Origin: Jeotgalibaca porci
GTDB lineage: Bacteria > Bacillota > Bacilli > Lactobacillales > Aerococcaceae
Assembly (NCBI RefSeq): GCF_011299095.1
Contig: NZ_CP049889.1
Coordinates: 568,501-632,500 of the forward strand
Direction: 5' to 3'
Length of the DNA stretch: 64,000 bases
Shown here one piece after another: positions 1 through 8,752 of this stretch. How positions within the stretch are numbered: the first letter of the stretch is position 1; every line of letters starts with the position of its first letter. The translations under genes were made by a program, and so were the position numbers. The notes under the pieces are model-generated. The model did not search any database. It was not told the origin of the DNA and saw only the letters and a list, made by a program, of their open reading frames with translations.

Positions 1-952
1 CAATCGGTGCATCACCTGTTAAAGGTGTATACATGTCGTACATATACAACTCATCAACGTTCAATAATTTTTTACGTAGTTCAACGTAGCGATGTAGCAA
101 CGGTAAATTTTTGTTTACAACTTCCAACAGTGTATCGTATACGCTCTCTGGAATGTTGTTGTTTGCTAGTGACGCTGCACGAGCAGACGAGAAGTTACGG
201 ATTTTTGCATTGAAGTTATGTGACTTCACGTGTGTTGACAAAGTAGATGCGAATGTATTTTTCAAACCACGGTATGTTGTATAAAGAGCCTCATAAGCCT
301 CTTTACGAACTTCGCGATTTGAACTTTCCATCAATTTACCATATAGACCATGGGATAGTTTAACTTCATTACCTTCTTCGTCTTTTACAGTTGGGAATTC
401 GATATCCGCGTTATTCAAAACAGAGAATGTTTGGCTGGATGCAGAAAGAATTTCTGATGCGCCTGCCAAAAGTTCTTCTTCACGGGCACTCAAGACGTGC
501 TCACGTTGTGAAGTTAAATCGTTTAATAGATGCTCATATTTTTTCAGGCCTTCGTTTTCAGCCATGAATGCAGCTAATTTTTCTTCAGGAATAGCCAAAA
601 CTTCAGGATTGAACCATGATGATGCTTCACCAAGTTCTGTTAGGACTGCCATTGAACGCGCGTGTAACGTTTGATACGTGTTATCTGCTGTATCTTGATC
701 GTTTTTCAAATGTGAGTACACATAAACACGTTCAACTTTTTGATTCGCTTTTAGCGATGTCTCAATCGCTTTCAACAAAGCGTCACTGCTTTCGCCGACT
801 GTTCCTTGTAGTGCTTTTACTTCTTTTGCCAAAGCGCTGACTTCGCTTAACGCTGCTTCAAAAGCTTGATCATTTTCGAAAATGCTTGTTAAATCCCAAG
901 TCATTTCTTCAGCGACTTCATGTCGTTTTGGTAGTTCTTTAAATTCTGCCAT
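1..952 (-). CDS. pepF: Oligoendopeptidase F, N-terminal part (runs off the window edge)
   Basis: M3-family zinc endopeptidase that degrades cytoplasmic oligopeptides. Reading leftward from an ATG at 950-952 gives an open frame of 317 residues to the window edge, starting MAEFKELPKRHEV and continuing with the alpha-helical PepF N-terminal domain (for example SSARAASLANNNIPESVYD). The family is about 600 residues long, so the HEXXH zinc motif lies outside the window and cannot be checked. A strong GAGGAGG ribosome site sits just upstream of the start. The gene is followed upstream by a terminator that separates it from the HIT gene, so it probably has its own transcript. The family assignment is firm from the visible half; substrate range is not visible. 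Confidence 0.93.
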   Translation of the reverse strand, partial: MAEFKELPKRHEVAEEMTWDLTSIFENDQAFEAALSEVSALAKEVKALQGTVGESSDALLKAIETSLKANQKVERVYVYSHLKNDQDTADNTYQTLHARSMAVLTELGEASSWFNPEVLAIPEEKLAAFMAENEGLKKYEHLLNDLTSQREHVLSAREEELLAGASEILSASSQTFSVLNNADIEFPTVKDEEGNEVKLSHGLYGKLMESSNREVRKEAYEALYTTYRGLKNTFASTLSTHVKSHNFNAKIRNFSSARAASLANNNIPESVYDTLLEVVNKNLPLLHRYVELRKKLLNVDELYMYDMYTPLTGDAPI

Positions 953-1051
953 TGTTTGGCCTCCTCATTCTTATTTCACATTAATAATCTTAACATACTC
1001 TCATTTATTTAGAAGTAAAAAAGTTTGAACTTGCCATTTTTTTGCACAAGC

Positions 1052-1098
1052 AAAACATTTCAAAAGCTTTTTTTGCCTGGAGCTTTTGAAATGTTTTT
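1052..1098. terminator. Bidirectional hairpin terminator between the HIT gene and pepF
   Basis: A near-perfect stem with arms at about 1052-1068 and 1081-1097 (AAAACATTTCAAAAGCT and its complement). A T run follows on the plus strand and a shorter one on the minus strand. Both neighbours are on the minus strand, so it most likely ends the HIT transcript. Confidence 0.8.
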
Positions 1099-1111
1099 TG
1101 TTTGTTCATAT

Positions 1112-1534
1112 TTAGTTCATATGGCTACGAATCGCTTCGGCAAGTGCTTCGTATTCTTCATTTGATAAAAATGTTTTTTCTGGGTTCATTGCAAATGGTG
1201 CATTCCACTCGAATTCGTCTTTGTATTTTGGTACAAGGTGGAAATGCAGATGGTGACCGGAATCGCCGTAAGCACCGTAATTTACTTTGTCTGGGCTAAA
1301 AGCAGCATGTTGTGCTTTTGCTACTTTCGCAACATCGGCAAAGAAGGCGTTACGCTGATCGTCAGATAAAGCTGTCAATTCACTTACGTGGTGTTTTGAA
1401 GCAACAATCACGCGTCCTTTGTGGCTTTGTTCTTTAAAGATGTAGACCTTTGTTTCGTCCAATTCGATACATGGGTATCCAAAGGCTGCTAATAGGTCTC
1501 CACCCATACAGTATGCACAATCTTGAATATTCAT
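1112..1534 (-). CDS. HIT-family hydrolase
   Basis: Histidine-triad nucleotide hydrolase or transferase of 140 residues, a cytoplasmic enzyme of the diadenosine-polyphosphate/nucleoside-phosphoramidate group. The signature HHLHFHLVPK (His-x-His-x-His) is near residue 95-104, and the N-terminus has a CAYC pair that could bind metal. It is distinct from the second HIT gene at 34942-35379, which has the more usual Hint layout. It stands between coiA and pepF with its own terminator, so it looks monocistronic. The substrate cannot be told from sequence. Confidence 0.88.
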   Translation of the reverse strand: MNIQDCAYCMGGDLLAAFGYPCIELDETKVYIFKEQSHKGRVIVASKHHVSELTALSDDQRNAFFADVAKVAKAQHAAFSPDKVNYGAYGDSGHHLHFHLVPKYKDEFEWNAPFAMNPEKTFLSNEEYEALAEAIRSHMN

Positions 1535-1593
1535 TTTTATTCCTCCTAATCATTTGCTTCATTTAATACTATTATAACATCAAAAAAATCGAG

Positions 1594-2616
1594 TCAGTAT
1601 TCTTTGGTTTGAACTTGCCACCTTTTCTCACCGAGTCTTTTCAACACTTTCGCTCGTTCCAGCTCTGCGATAAATTCCAGAAGCGGTTCTAGTGGCTCAT
1701 GGAGGTAAAGTGCATCATATTGGGGTATCGCCTGACTAAAGGCTTTTAGGTCCTGGACAGTTATGGATTTCCTAAACTTCGCCAGTAGCTGGTACCGCCA
1801 TATATAGCTTGGTTGACAGAACTCTAACGTCTTGGAAGGTGTCGTAAAGATATAGTTCGGTAATGAATGGACGGTGTGCCCTCCTAAATAGATATCCAGT
1901 AAAAAGTCACGGTGGACGGCATCTTTTCGTTTTAGTAAAAGTAAGTGATTCTGATAAGTCATTGCCGCTTTTTTTCGTGGATAATTGGGTTGCGGCTTAT
2001 TAAAGAGTGTCTCAAATGAAGGGAAGTCCAAATCACTTAAAATGATGGAAAATTGCTTTTTTTGCAGACGGTTACGGGTATCGAAGTGTAAATCGTGATA
2101 CATGTGCAGAGTATTTTGATTGCTGTCGAGGCAAATAAGCGTATTATTTTTCTGCCTGAAAGCAGCGATGCGTTCTGTATAAGTGGTGGGAACATAATCC
2201 ATTCCACAAATCCAGTAGACTTCATAACCTTTACTCATGTACCCATCCGTACGTTCTTTCAAACGGGCAAACGGAATCGAACTGCATTGGTACTCAAGGG
2301 CAATCCTCCGATTTTGGTAAGTCACCAATAAATCGGGGCGCTGCTTCAATTCAGGCAGCCAGGCTTCCATTTCAACGGGAATATTTAGTTTGGTAAGCCA
2401 CTCAAAGAGGCGCTGTTTTCCTAAAAGATGCTGGGGCGTTTCCCCTTCGGAAAATTGGTGGCATTCGGCACCTGCATAATGGGCAAAATGTGCCATTATT
2501 TTAGGTCCCTTTTTCAAAAATACGGGTTTGTTGCACCCTGGACAACTCACGGGAATGGTTCGGGTGTAGTCAGAGGCACTAATTCTTTCATTCATTTGTG
2601 TCAAAGCAAAAAACAT
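1594..2616 (-). CDS. coiA: Competence protein CoiA
   Basis: CoiA-family protein (340 residues) needed for transformation in naturally competent Firmicutes, probably acting on incoming single-stranded DNA. The N-terminus carries a zinc-binding-like motif (CPGCNKPV ... HFAH ... C-H, residues 25-55). It is followed by a nuclease-like core with RPDLLV and ALEYQCSS (residues 93-113), the D...E-x-Q pattern of the restriction-endonuclease-like fold. The start is ATG at 2614-2616 behind AGGAGG at 2625-2630. About 34 bases upstream of the start lies an element (2651-2670) that recurs in front of the NERD-domain gene at 54 kb, see that entry. It appears to be transcribed alone. Length and motifs match the family and nothing seems broken. 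Confidence 0.92.
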   Translation of the reverse strand: MFFALTQMNERISASDYTRTIPVSCPGCNKPVFLKKGPKIMAHFAHYAGAECHQFSEGETPQHLLGKQRLFEWLTKLNIPVEMEAWLPELKQRPDLLVTYQNRRIALEYQCSSIPFARLKERTDGYMSKGYEVYWICGMDYVPTTYTERIAAFRQKNNTLICLDSNQNTLHMYHDLHFDTRNRLQKKQFSIILSDLDFPSFETLFNKPQPNYPRKKAAMTYQNHLLLLKRKDAVHRDFLLDIYLGGHTVHSLPNYIFTTPSKTLEFCQPSYIWRYQLLAKFRKSITVQDLKAFSQAIPQYDALYLHEPLEPLLEFIAELERAKVLKRLGEKRWQVQTKEY

Positions 2617-2650
2617 CTTATTAACCTCCTTTTATCTCTCTGTATATAGA

Positions 2651-2670
2651 TAAGCAAAAAAAGGCGAAAA
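2651..2670 (-). promoter_or_regulatory. Candidate competence promoter element upstream of coiA
   Basis: Read on the minus strand: TTTTCGCCTTTTTTTGCTTA followed by the AT-rich TCTATATA. It lies 34 bases before the coiA ATG. The same 20 bases, with two changes, precede the NERD-domain gene (54077-54096). Because coiA is a late competence gene in related species, I infer this is the site for the competence sigma factor or activator. It is not the classical streptococcal CIN-box. Confidence 0.55.
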
Positions 2671-2712
2671 GCTTTTTTGGCAGGTGATTTTTAAGATGTT
2701 TCTTAGAATTGG

Positions 2713-3093
2713 CTAGTTTGGTTCGCCCAACGAAACTGGATATTTGTCCAAGTTTTTCATTAAGTAGACGCTCTGATCAGGCGAATAGTAGTAAAAATTA
2801 TCGTCTTTACTGAGTACAATGAGTTGGTTTTCTTGTTCTGATTTGATGAGATAAGCTTCGTCGGTGTCAGTTGAAATATAAGTTCCCTCATCTACTAAAT
2901 TCGAATTTTCGTAAACTTCATAGGTCCCGTCTTGGAAGAAAGAAAGCATATAGATGTCCGGCGGCATGGTTTCAGATTGGTAAGAGCCAATTAGTTTGGG
3001 TTGAGGATCTGATGATATTTTCAACAACGTAATACTCAAAATAACAACTACTACAGAAAGAACAAGGATGATGACATCCACTTTCTTTTTCAC
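2713..3093 (-). CDS. Small membrane-anchored protein of unknown function
   Basis: A 126-residue protein I do not recognise. Residues 6-27 form one hydrophobic segment after MKKKVD, predicting a single N-terminal membrane anchor with the remainder outside. There is no lipobox cysteine. The soluble part is acidic and rich in Tyr and Ser, with beta-strand-like stretches (for example FFQDGTYEVYENSNLVDEGTY), reminiscent of small extracytoplasmic beta proteins. It lies between coiA and a tandem hairpin array at 3202-3447, and is probably its own transcript. Confidence 0.7.
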   Translation of the reverse strand: MKKKVDVIILVLSVVVVILSITLLKISSDPQPKLIGSYQSETMPPDIYMLSFFQDGTYEVYENSNLVDEGTYISTDTDEAYLIKSEQENQLIVLSKDDNFYYYSPDQSVYLMKNLDKYPVSLGEPN

Positions 3094-3201
3094 AGAACGA
3101 CCCCTTTTCGAATTTGGTGAATATTTACCTCTATTATATAGAAGAAAGGCTATTTAAAGTAGGATTGAACGAAGAAATTTTGGATGAATCGTGCCCGTTA
3201 C

Positions 3202-3447
3202 ACCGGCATTCGTTGGTTTATAAATTCTTGTACGCCGGTTTAAATGACTTTTTACCGGCGTACAGGGATTTCGAATTCTTTGTATGCCGGTAGTTTGTCA
3301 CTTTTACCGGCTTACAGGTGGTTCCAAATTCCTGTATGCCGGTAGTTTGTCACTTTTACCGGCTTACAGGTGGTTCCAAATTCCTGTATGCCGGTAGTTT
3401 GTCACTTTTACCGGCTTACAGGTGGTTCCAAATTCCTGTATGCCGGT
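3202..3447. repeat. Tandem hairpin array, ACCGGC family, 5 copies of 52 bp
   Basis: ACCGGC occurs at 3202, 3254, 3306, 3358 and 3410, a constant 52-bp step. Each unit is a hairpin: left arm ACCGGCTTACAGG, 12-base loop, right arm CCTGTATGCCGGT, then a 14-base spacer. Copies 3-5 are essentially identical; copies 1 and 2 have diverged. The right arm of copy 1 pairs perfectly over 11 bases with the left arm of copy 2, so alternative folding registers exist. It lies beyond the mecA terminator. Confidence 0.95.
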
Positions 3448-3465
3448 CTCTCTGGCATCAACGTA

Positions 3466-3501
3466 CAAAAAAACGAGTCAGCTACAATGAGCTAACTCGT
3501 T
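3466..3501 (-). terminator. Terminator of mecA
   Basis: Stem AACGAGTCAGCT / AGCTAACTCGTT (about 3472-3483 and 3490-3501) followed on the minus strand by a run of T (A's at 3466-3472 on the plus strand). Confidence 0.85.
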
Positions 3502-3506
3502 ACATG

Positions 3507-4163
3507 TTATTTGAAATAGTGACGTGCACTTTCCAAGGCATCTTGATTCATAATCAACTGACCATATTCTCCAAGAACTTCGGGCGTGGTATTTGCTTCT
3601 TCGCCGAATTCAAGGATTATAGCGATTTGATTGTCGAGATTCGTATCAACCATTTCATCAATGAAAAATTCGATTGATAAATAATACGCTCCTTCGTAAT
3701 GATACAAGGATGTGTGGCCGCTCTCTAGGTAAAAGCGTTTGGATGCTTCGATAAAGTCTTCGAAGTCATTAAACTTGACCATCATGTCAAGAATTCCTAA
3801 ATCATTTTCGATTAAGTGTGGTTCAGTTTTATTTTCATTCATAGTTTCAGTATGTTGGCTCATAATATCCAGTATATGTTCTGCTGGATCGAACCCCTCT
3901 TCATCAAAATTTTCCATATCATCAGCGTCACCTTTGCTTATAAATAATTCAAGGCCGCTTCCTTTTGGCAGCACTTGGAAAGTGATGGCATCTGTTTCCA
4001 GAAATTGATTCTCAACATCCACTTCTTCCAAAATACTATAAAAGAAGCTTTCGATTTGTTTTTGATTCCCGAGTAAATCTAAGAACGTTATCCCTCTCTC
4101 TTCAAGGTCAGAACTTTCAATTACCACACGAATCGTATTCTCGTTAATGTTTTCCATTTCCAT
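3507..4163 (-). CDS. mecA: Adaptor protein MecA
   Basis: MecA (218 residues) delivers substrates to the ClpC ATPase for degradation by ClpCP. In Bacillus it targets ComK, and in streptococci the sigma factor ComX. The N-terminal substrate-recognition domain (residues 1-85, starting MEMENINENTIRVVIESSDLEERG) and the C-terminal ClpC-binding domain (from about residue 125, with FEDFIEAS and YYLSIEF) are both present, separated by an acidic linker. The ATG start has a GAGGTG ribosome site 7 bases away. Spx is the next gene upstream on the same strand but has its own terminator. The presence of coiA two genes away fits a role in competence control. Confidence 0.95.
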   Translation of the reverse strand: MEMENINENTIRVVIESSDLEERGITFLDLLGNQKQIESFFYSILEEVDVENQFLETDAITFQVLPKGSGLELFISKGDADDMENFDEEGFDPAEHILDIMSQHTETMNENKTEPHLIENDLGILDMMVKFNDFEDFIEASKRFYLESGHTSLYHYEGAYYLSIEFFIDEMVDTNLDNQIAIILEFGEEANTTPEVLGEYGQLIMNQDALESARHYFK

Positions 4164-4280
4164 GATGCTACACCTCTTTTCTGTACTATCATTGTAACAG
4201 GGTGACTGCTATAAGGCCATTCATCCGTTTCTAGATTATACCGCATCTACTATACGTTTGCAATGCGACGAAATGCGTAC

Positions 4281-4310
4281 AAAAAAGCATGCCTATTCAG
4301 ACATGCTTTA
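4281..4310 (-). terminator. Terminator of spx
   Basis: Stem AAGCATG / CATGCTT with a small internal mismatch, flanked by six A's at 4281-4286, which form the T tract on the minus strand. Confidence 0.75.
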
Positions 4311-4326
4311 GATAAAGTGAGCGATA

Positions 4327-4728
4327 TTAATAGAAGTTAGCAAGCTCTTGGGCTTTTTTAAGCTCAATTGCACGTACTTCTCTAGGTAGGAAGCGACGAA
4401 TTTCATCTTCGTTGTATCCCACTTGAAGTCTCTTGTCATCTAAAATAATTGGACGACGTAAAAGACCAGGATTTTCTTGAATGAGCGTGAATAAGTTGTT
4501 CAATGGTAAATCATCGAGATCCACATTCATTTCTTGGAATGCTTTTGATCGTGTGGAGATGATTTCCTCTGTACCTTCTTCAGTCATTTTCAGAATTTCT
4601 TTAATCTCGATCCGAGATAAAGGTTCTGAGAAAATGTTGCGTTCCGTGTAAGGAATATTATTTTCTTCCAGCCACGCCCGCGCTTTACGGCAAGAAGTAC
4701 AGCTTGGTGAAGTATATAGAGTAACCAT
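4327..4728 (-). CDS. spx: Transcriptional regulator Spx
   Basis: Spx (133 residues) binds the alpha subunit C-terminal domain of RNA polymerase and redirects transcription under thiol and other stresses; its level is set by ClpXP. The redox switch CTSC is at residues 10-13 and the conserved [21 protein letters not shown] block is near residues 91-111, as in true Spx rather than ArsC reductases. The ATG is preceded by a GGAGAG ribosome site. It is divergent from trpS across a 328-bp gap with a likely TATAAT for spx at 4791-4796. The family may have more than one copy in a genome (SpxA/SpxB), which cannot be judged here. Confidence 0.93.
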   Translation of the reverse strand: MVTLYTSPSCTSCRKARAWLEENNIPYTERNIFSEPLSRIEIKEILKMTEEGTEEIISTRSKAFQEMNVDLDDLPLNNLFTLIQENPGLLRRPIILDDKRLQVGYNEDEIRRFLPREVRAIELKKAQELANFY

Positions 4729-5056
4729 AAATGGATCTCTCCTTTCCTGTAAGCGATTGTTCTTCTTAATAAATGTATCTTATAGAGTCTATTATACAGG
4801 ATAAAGTTATTCTTGGCTACCCCTTTTTTAACATTTATTCATAATGTTGCCACAATCTGTTCACTGTTAGCTCTTTTAAAAAACATTGATTTCGTTGTTA
4901 AATCAACGTTTAACCGTATTTTAACCTTTCTTTTCAAGACCCTTATTTAGATTAATTATAAATAAAGAGAGGAAAGTTTGTGATTTTTTTTTATGGTGTC
5001 ACGAACTTTAAAAATACGCTATAATAGGAGAGAAGATTATAGGAGTGTGATTTTAG
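4729..5056. promoter_or_regulatory. Divergent spx / trpS intergenic region
   Basis: This 328-bp gap carries the control regions of two divergent genes. For spx (minus strand) a TATAAT box is read at 4791-4796, 62 bases before the start. For trpS (plus strand) a TATAAT box lies at 5020-5025, 31 bases before the start. I could not pick convincing -35 boxes. The middle (about 4810-4970) is AT-rich with no gene and no clear T-box, although trpS genes often carry one. Confidence 0.5.
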
Positions 5057-6040
<984 letters not shown>

Positions 6041-6052
6041 TAAGAATATGTT

Positions 6053-6090
6053 AAAAGGCAACTCCTGAAGTTAGAGGAGTTGCCTTTTTT
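6053..6090 (+). terminator. Terminator of trpS
   Basis: Stem AAAAGGCAACTCCT / AGGAGTTGCCTTTT with six T's following at about 6085-6090. Confidence 0.92.
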
Positions 6091-6218
6091 GTGTGATTTT
6101 TTGGGAAGCGGTTGATGAACTGGCCAGCATTACACATTTTTTACTTCCGCTACTGATTCTATTACCGTGGCCCCAACAAGCAATATTACTGCCTAATTCC
6201 CTTAGTCCTGGCGGAGCC

Positions 6219-6386
6219 GGCCTACTCAACAATCTGAGTGAGCCATTTACAGCAAAAGAGCCTACTCAAACGTAAATTCCAATCTGAGTGAGCCATTCAC
6301 AGCAAAAGAGCCTACTCAAACGTAAATTCCGATCTGAGTGAGCCATTTACAGCAAAAGAGCCTACTCAACAACCTGAGTGAGCCAT
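6219..6386. repeat. Tandem hairpin array, ACTCAA type, 4 copies
   Basis: ACTCAA starts at 6224, 6264, 6314 and 6364, giving steps of 40, 50 and 50 bp. Units have the form CCTACTCAA-loop-TGAGTGAGCC; the core ACTCA/TGAGT pairs while the outer arms are imperfect. The first and last units lack about ten loop bases. The shared spacer is ATTTACAGCAAAAGAG. The array lies between the trpS terminator and the yjbQ-side terminator, at the junction of convergent transcripts. Confidence 0.88.
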
Positions 6387-6412
6387 CCACCCTCCAACCT
6401 AACCACCCACAC

Positions 6413-6452
6413 AAAAAAAGAAACCGGGGCAGTAGCGTCCCGATTTCTTTTT
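6413..6452. terminator. Terminator downstream of the YjbQ gene
   Basis: Stem GAAACCGGG / CCCGATTTC (one G-T pair) with A-run before and T-run after, so it can act in both directions. It most likely ends the minus-strand lplA-yjbQ operon. Confidence 0.82.
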
Positions 6453-6473
6453 TGAAATTCCATTTTCCCTTTA

Positions 6474-6881
6474 TTAGCCTTCTATTAGCTTCACATAAAA
6501 AGTACGATGACGGGGACCATCAAATTCTGCGAAATAAACACTTTGCCACGTTCCCAGAATCAATTTTTCGTTTGCCAGAATTAACATTTCGCTAGCACCC
6601 ACAACTGAAGACTTCATATGTCCGTCAGAATTACCTTCCATATGGACATAATCAGCGCGATGTGGAAAGGTTTCATTCAGTCCCAATTTCAAATCAACTT
6701 TCACGTCGGGATCCGCATTCTCATTAATCGTAATTGCCGCAGTCGTATGTGGACAATATACCAAGACGATCCCATCACTGACACCACTATCACGAATGGC
6801 TTCATTTAAATAGTGATCCAGATTCGTGAAAGATTGCTTTTGATGTGTTTCGATTTGAAACTTAAATAAATTGTTTGCCAT
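6474..6881 (-). CDS. YjbQ/UPF0047 family protein
   Basis: Small cytoplasmic protein (135 residues) of the YjbQ family, members of which have been linked to a weak thiamine-phosphate synthase activity; the physiological role is unsettled. Family motifs are CPHTTAAITINENADPDV and GNSDGHMKSS, holding the conserved His, Asn, Asp and His residues. I start it at the ATG at 6879-6881: the AGGAG at 6891-6895 is nine bases away, whereas it would touch the alternative TTG at 6888-6890. The stop of lplA overlaps this ribosome site, so the two genes are translationally close and form an operon. Confidence 0.9.
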   Translation of the reverse strand: MANNLFKFQIETHQKQSFTNLDHYLNEAIRDSGVSDGIVLVYCPHTTAAITINENADPDVKVDLKLGLNETFPHRADYVHMEGNSDGHMKSSVVGASEMLILANEKLILGTWQSVYFAEFDGPRHRTFYVKLIEG

Positions 6882-6893
6882 TTTAACCAACTC

Positions 6894-7907
6894 CTATTCA
6901 GCGAAAAGAGAGTCAACCAGTTCTTCAGCAGTTATCGCACCAAAATATTTCTTCAAGTCAATCGTTTCAAATTTCTCACGTAAATCCGCTTTGGTATATT
7001 TCGTCCCTACCAACGTTTCTTCTACGTCGGAAATTTCGCCTAAACCAAAGAAGTCACCATGGACTTTTGCTTCCACAATTTCCCCTGCTTTAATATTGAA
7101 CAAGAAATCAATCGTTCCAATTGGGAAACGACGGCGGATTTCGATACCGTATTTAGGCGATTTACCGTAATTCCAATTCCAGTTGCCAAAATATTCGTCG
7201 CGAATTTCGTATACACGCTTCCAATCTTCTTCCGTTAAATGATACTCTTTCACGTCTTCACGGTTATCCACTTCGAAAATATGTAGAAGCAAGGCATCAC
7301 GGAATTCTTCCGTAGTCATATTTTTATAAGCCTCATCCACAAATGGTTTAATATTCGTGACGCGGCTGCGAACAGACTTAATACCTTTGGATTCAATTTT
7401 ATCTTTCCGTGGTTTCAAAGCGCTGGATACAGCATCCAAGTCTGAATCAAACAAAATTGTTCCATGGGCAGTCATACGGCCATTTGTCGCATACATCGCA
7501 TTTCCGGAAAATTTTTGATCTCCGATTGTTAAGTCGTTACGCCCTTTCAAAGCGGCGTCTTTAACACCCGCTTTATGCAAGAACTCAATAACTGGTTCTG
7601 TAAATTTCGCAAAATCACGGAAAGAGTTCCCGTCATCTTCGGTAATAAAACAGAATGAAAAGTTGCCTAAGTCGTGATAAACCGCACCGCCGCCGGACAT
7701 CCGTCTCACAATGTGGATGTTATTTTCTTCCACATATGCTTGATTAATTTCTTCGATTGTATTTTGATTTCGTCCTATGATAATAGATGGCTCGTTAATA
7801 TAAAATAGCAAAATAGGCTCATCCAAATTTTTCTCTTTTAATAAATACGTTTCCAAGGCAATATTTACACTTGGGTCAAGATGGTTTTGATTATCAACAA
7901 AATACAT
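6894..7907 (-). CDS. lplA: Lipoate-protein ligase
   Basis: Attaches lipoate to the E2 and H subunits of 2-oxoacid dehydrogenases and the glycine cleavage system, using ATP. Length 337 residues. The BPL/LplA catalytic domain has IIIGRNQN (about residue 42-49), RRMSGGGAVYHDLGN (68-82) and the lysine-containing GRNDLTIGDQKFSGNA (122-137). The C-terminal accessory domain (from about residue 250) is present, as in self-sufficient LplA/LplJ enzymes. It is flanked by a YhfI-like hydrolase upstream, the same neighbour as lplJ in Bacillus subtilis. A complete ligase indicates scavenging of exogenous lipoate. Confidence 0.94.
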   Translation of the reverse strand: MYFVDNQNHLDPSVNIALETYLLKEKNLDEPILLFYINEPSIIIGRNQNTIEEINQAYVEENNIHIVRRMSGGGAVYHDLGNFSFCFITEDDGNSFRDFAKFTEPVIEFLHKAGVKDAALKGRNDLTIGDQKFSGNAMYATNGRMTAHGTILFDSDLDAVSSALKPRKDKIESKGIKSVRSRVTNIKPFVDEAYKNMTTEEFRDALLLHIFEVDNREDVKEYHLTEEDWKRVYEIRDEYFGNWNWNYGKSPKYGIEIRRRFPIGTIDFLFNIKAGEIVEAKVHGDFFGLGEISDVEETLVGTKYTKADLREKFETIDLKKYFGAITAEELVDSLFAE

Positions 7908-7929
7908 ACCGTTTCGTCTCCTCTATCAA

Positions 7930-8655
7930 TTAGATAATAATTTGTAAATCTTTTTCCGCAAGCTGCACAACAACAACATCGCCGGCCGCTTCCTTTGCTT
8001 CTCCCAGCAGTTTCTCCCATTCAACACTTGGAGGTAAATGCGTCAAAATTAACTTTTTCACATTTGCTTCTTTAGCAATGCTTCCCACTTCATAAGAAGT
8101 CATATGCACCTTGTGACCTTCTTGTCCTTGGAAAAAGTTTGTATCAGCTAATAAGACATCCGCATCTTTTGAAAATGAAACAAAATCCGCTAAATAGCCT
8201 GAATCTGCGGTAAATACTAACTTTTTACCCGTTGTAATTTCAATGATTTCAAGTGCATAACACGGAACAGGATGAAGCGTCTTCAAGAATGCAATCCGAA
8301 AAGGACCAATCATAATCGGTTCATTGCCAGTATAATCTACTGCTGTTGTATACGCACTTTCACGGAGTCCGTGCAAATCAGATTCTACATGCCCATAAAT
8401 TGGCAGGGTTTTATCTGGGTCTTTCAGCTGAAAAACATGCTGCAGGACGCCCATATCCGCAATGTGATCGGGATGATAATGGGTCACTATAACCGCATCT
8501 AATTGCTTCGGATCCAGATGTTTTTCTAACGCCAAAACCGCGTTGCTTCCGACATCTATCAACAAATGAAAGGCTTCAGACTCCAACAAATACGCTGTGG
8601 TGCCGACACCTTTCGCAGGATAGCCGCCCATAAATCCCAATACCGTTAACTTCAT
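7930..8655 (-). CDS. Metallo-beta-lactamase-fold hydrolase (YhfI-like)
   Basis: MBL-fold metal-dependent hydrolase of 241 residues. The metal site THYHPDHIAD is near residues 58-67, with further ligands expected at the His of KTLHPVP, the Asp of FTADSGYL and the His of LTHLPPS. The arrangement resembles the ribonuclease Z/YhfI branch rather than glyoxalase II. It is the first gene of a probable three-gene operon with lplA and yjbQ; the gap to lplA is 22 bp. The substrate is unknown. Confidence 0.88.
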   Translation of the reverse strand: MKLTVLGFMGGYPAKGVGTTAYLLESEAFHLLIDVGSNAVLALEKHLDPKQLDAVIVTHYHPDHIADMGVLQHVFQLKDPDKTLPIYGHVESDLHGLRESAYTTAVDYTGNEPIMIGPFRIAFLKTLHPVPCYALEIIEITTGKKLVFTADSGYLADFVSFSKDADVLLADTNFFQGQEGHKVHMTSYEVGSIAKEANVKKLILTHLPPSVEWEKLLGEAKEAAGDVVVVQLAEKDLQIII

Positions 8656-8711
8656 AAAGATACCTCCTCATAACAGGATAACTTGCCTAATAGTAGTATA
8701 ACATTGAAAAG

Positions 8712-8752
8712 AAAGAAAAGAACTTTAGAAATCTCAGCGATTTCTAAAGTTC
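8712..8752 (-). terminator. Terminator of the HemY-like gene, overlapping its stop codon
   Basis: Stem AACTTTAGAAATC / GATTTCTAAAGTT with a five-base loop, followed on the minus strand by CTTTTCTTTCTTTTC. The first arm includes the TAG stop of the gene at 8744-8746. Confidence 0.85.

Noticed and set aside
3318..3677. An open frame across the 52-bp array running into mecA antisense
   Set aside because: The repeats plus the complement of mecA give it; mecA is well supported on the other strand.
4810..4970. A T-box or other riboswitch before trpS
   Set aside because: I looked for GGTGGNACC-like sequence and a terminator and found none; only a TATAAT box is visible.
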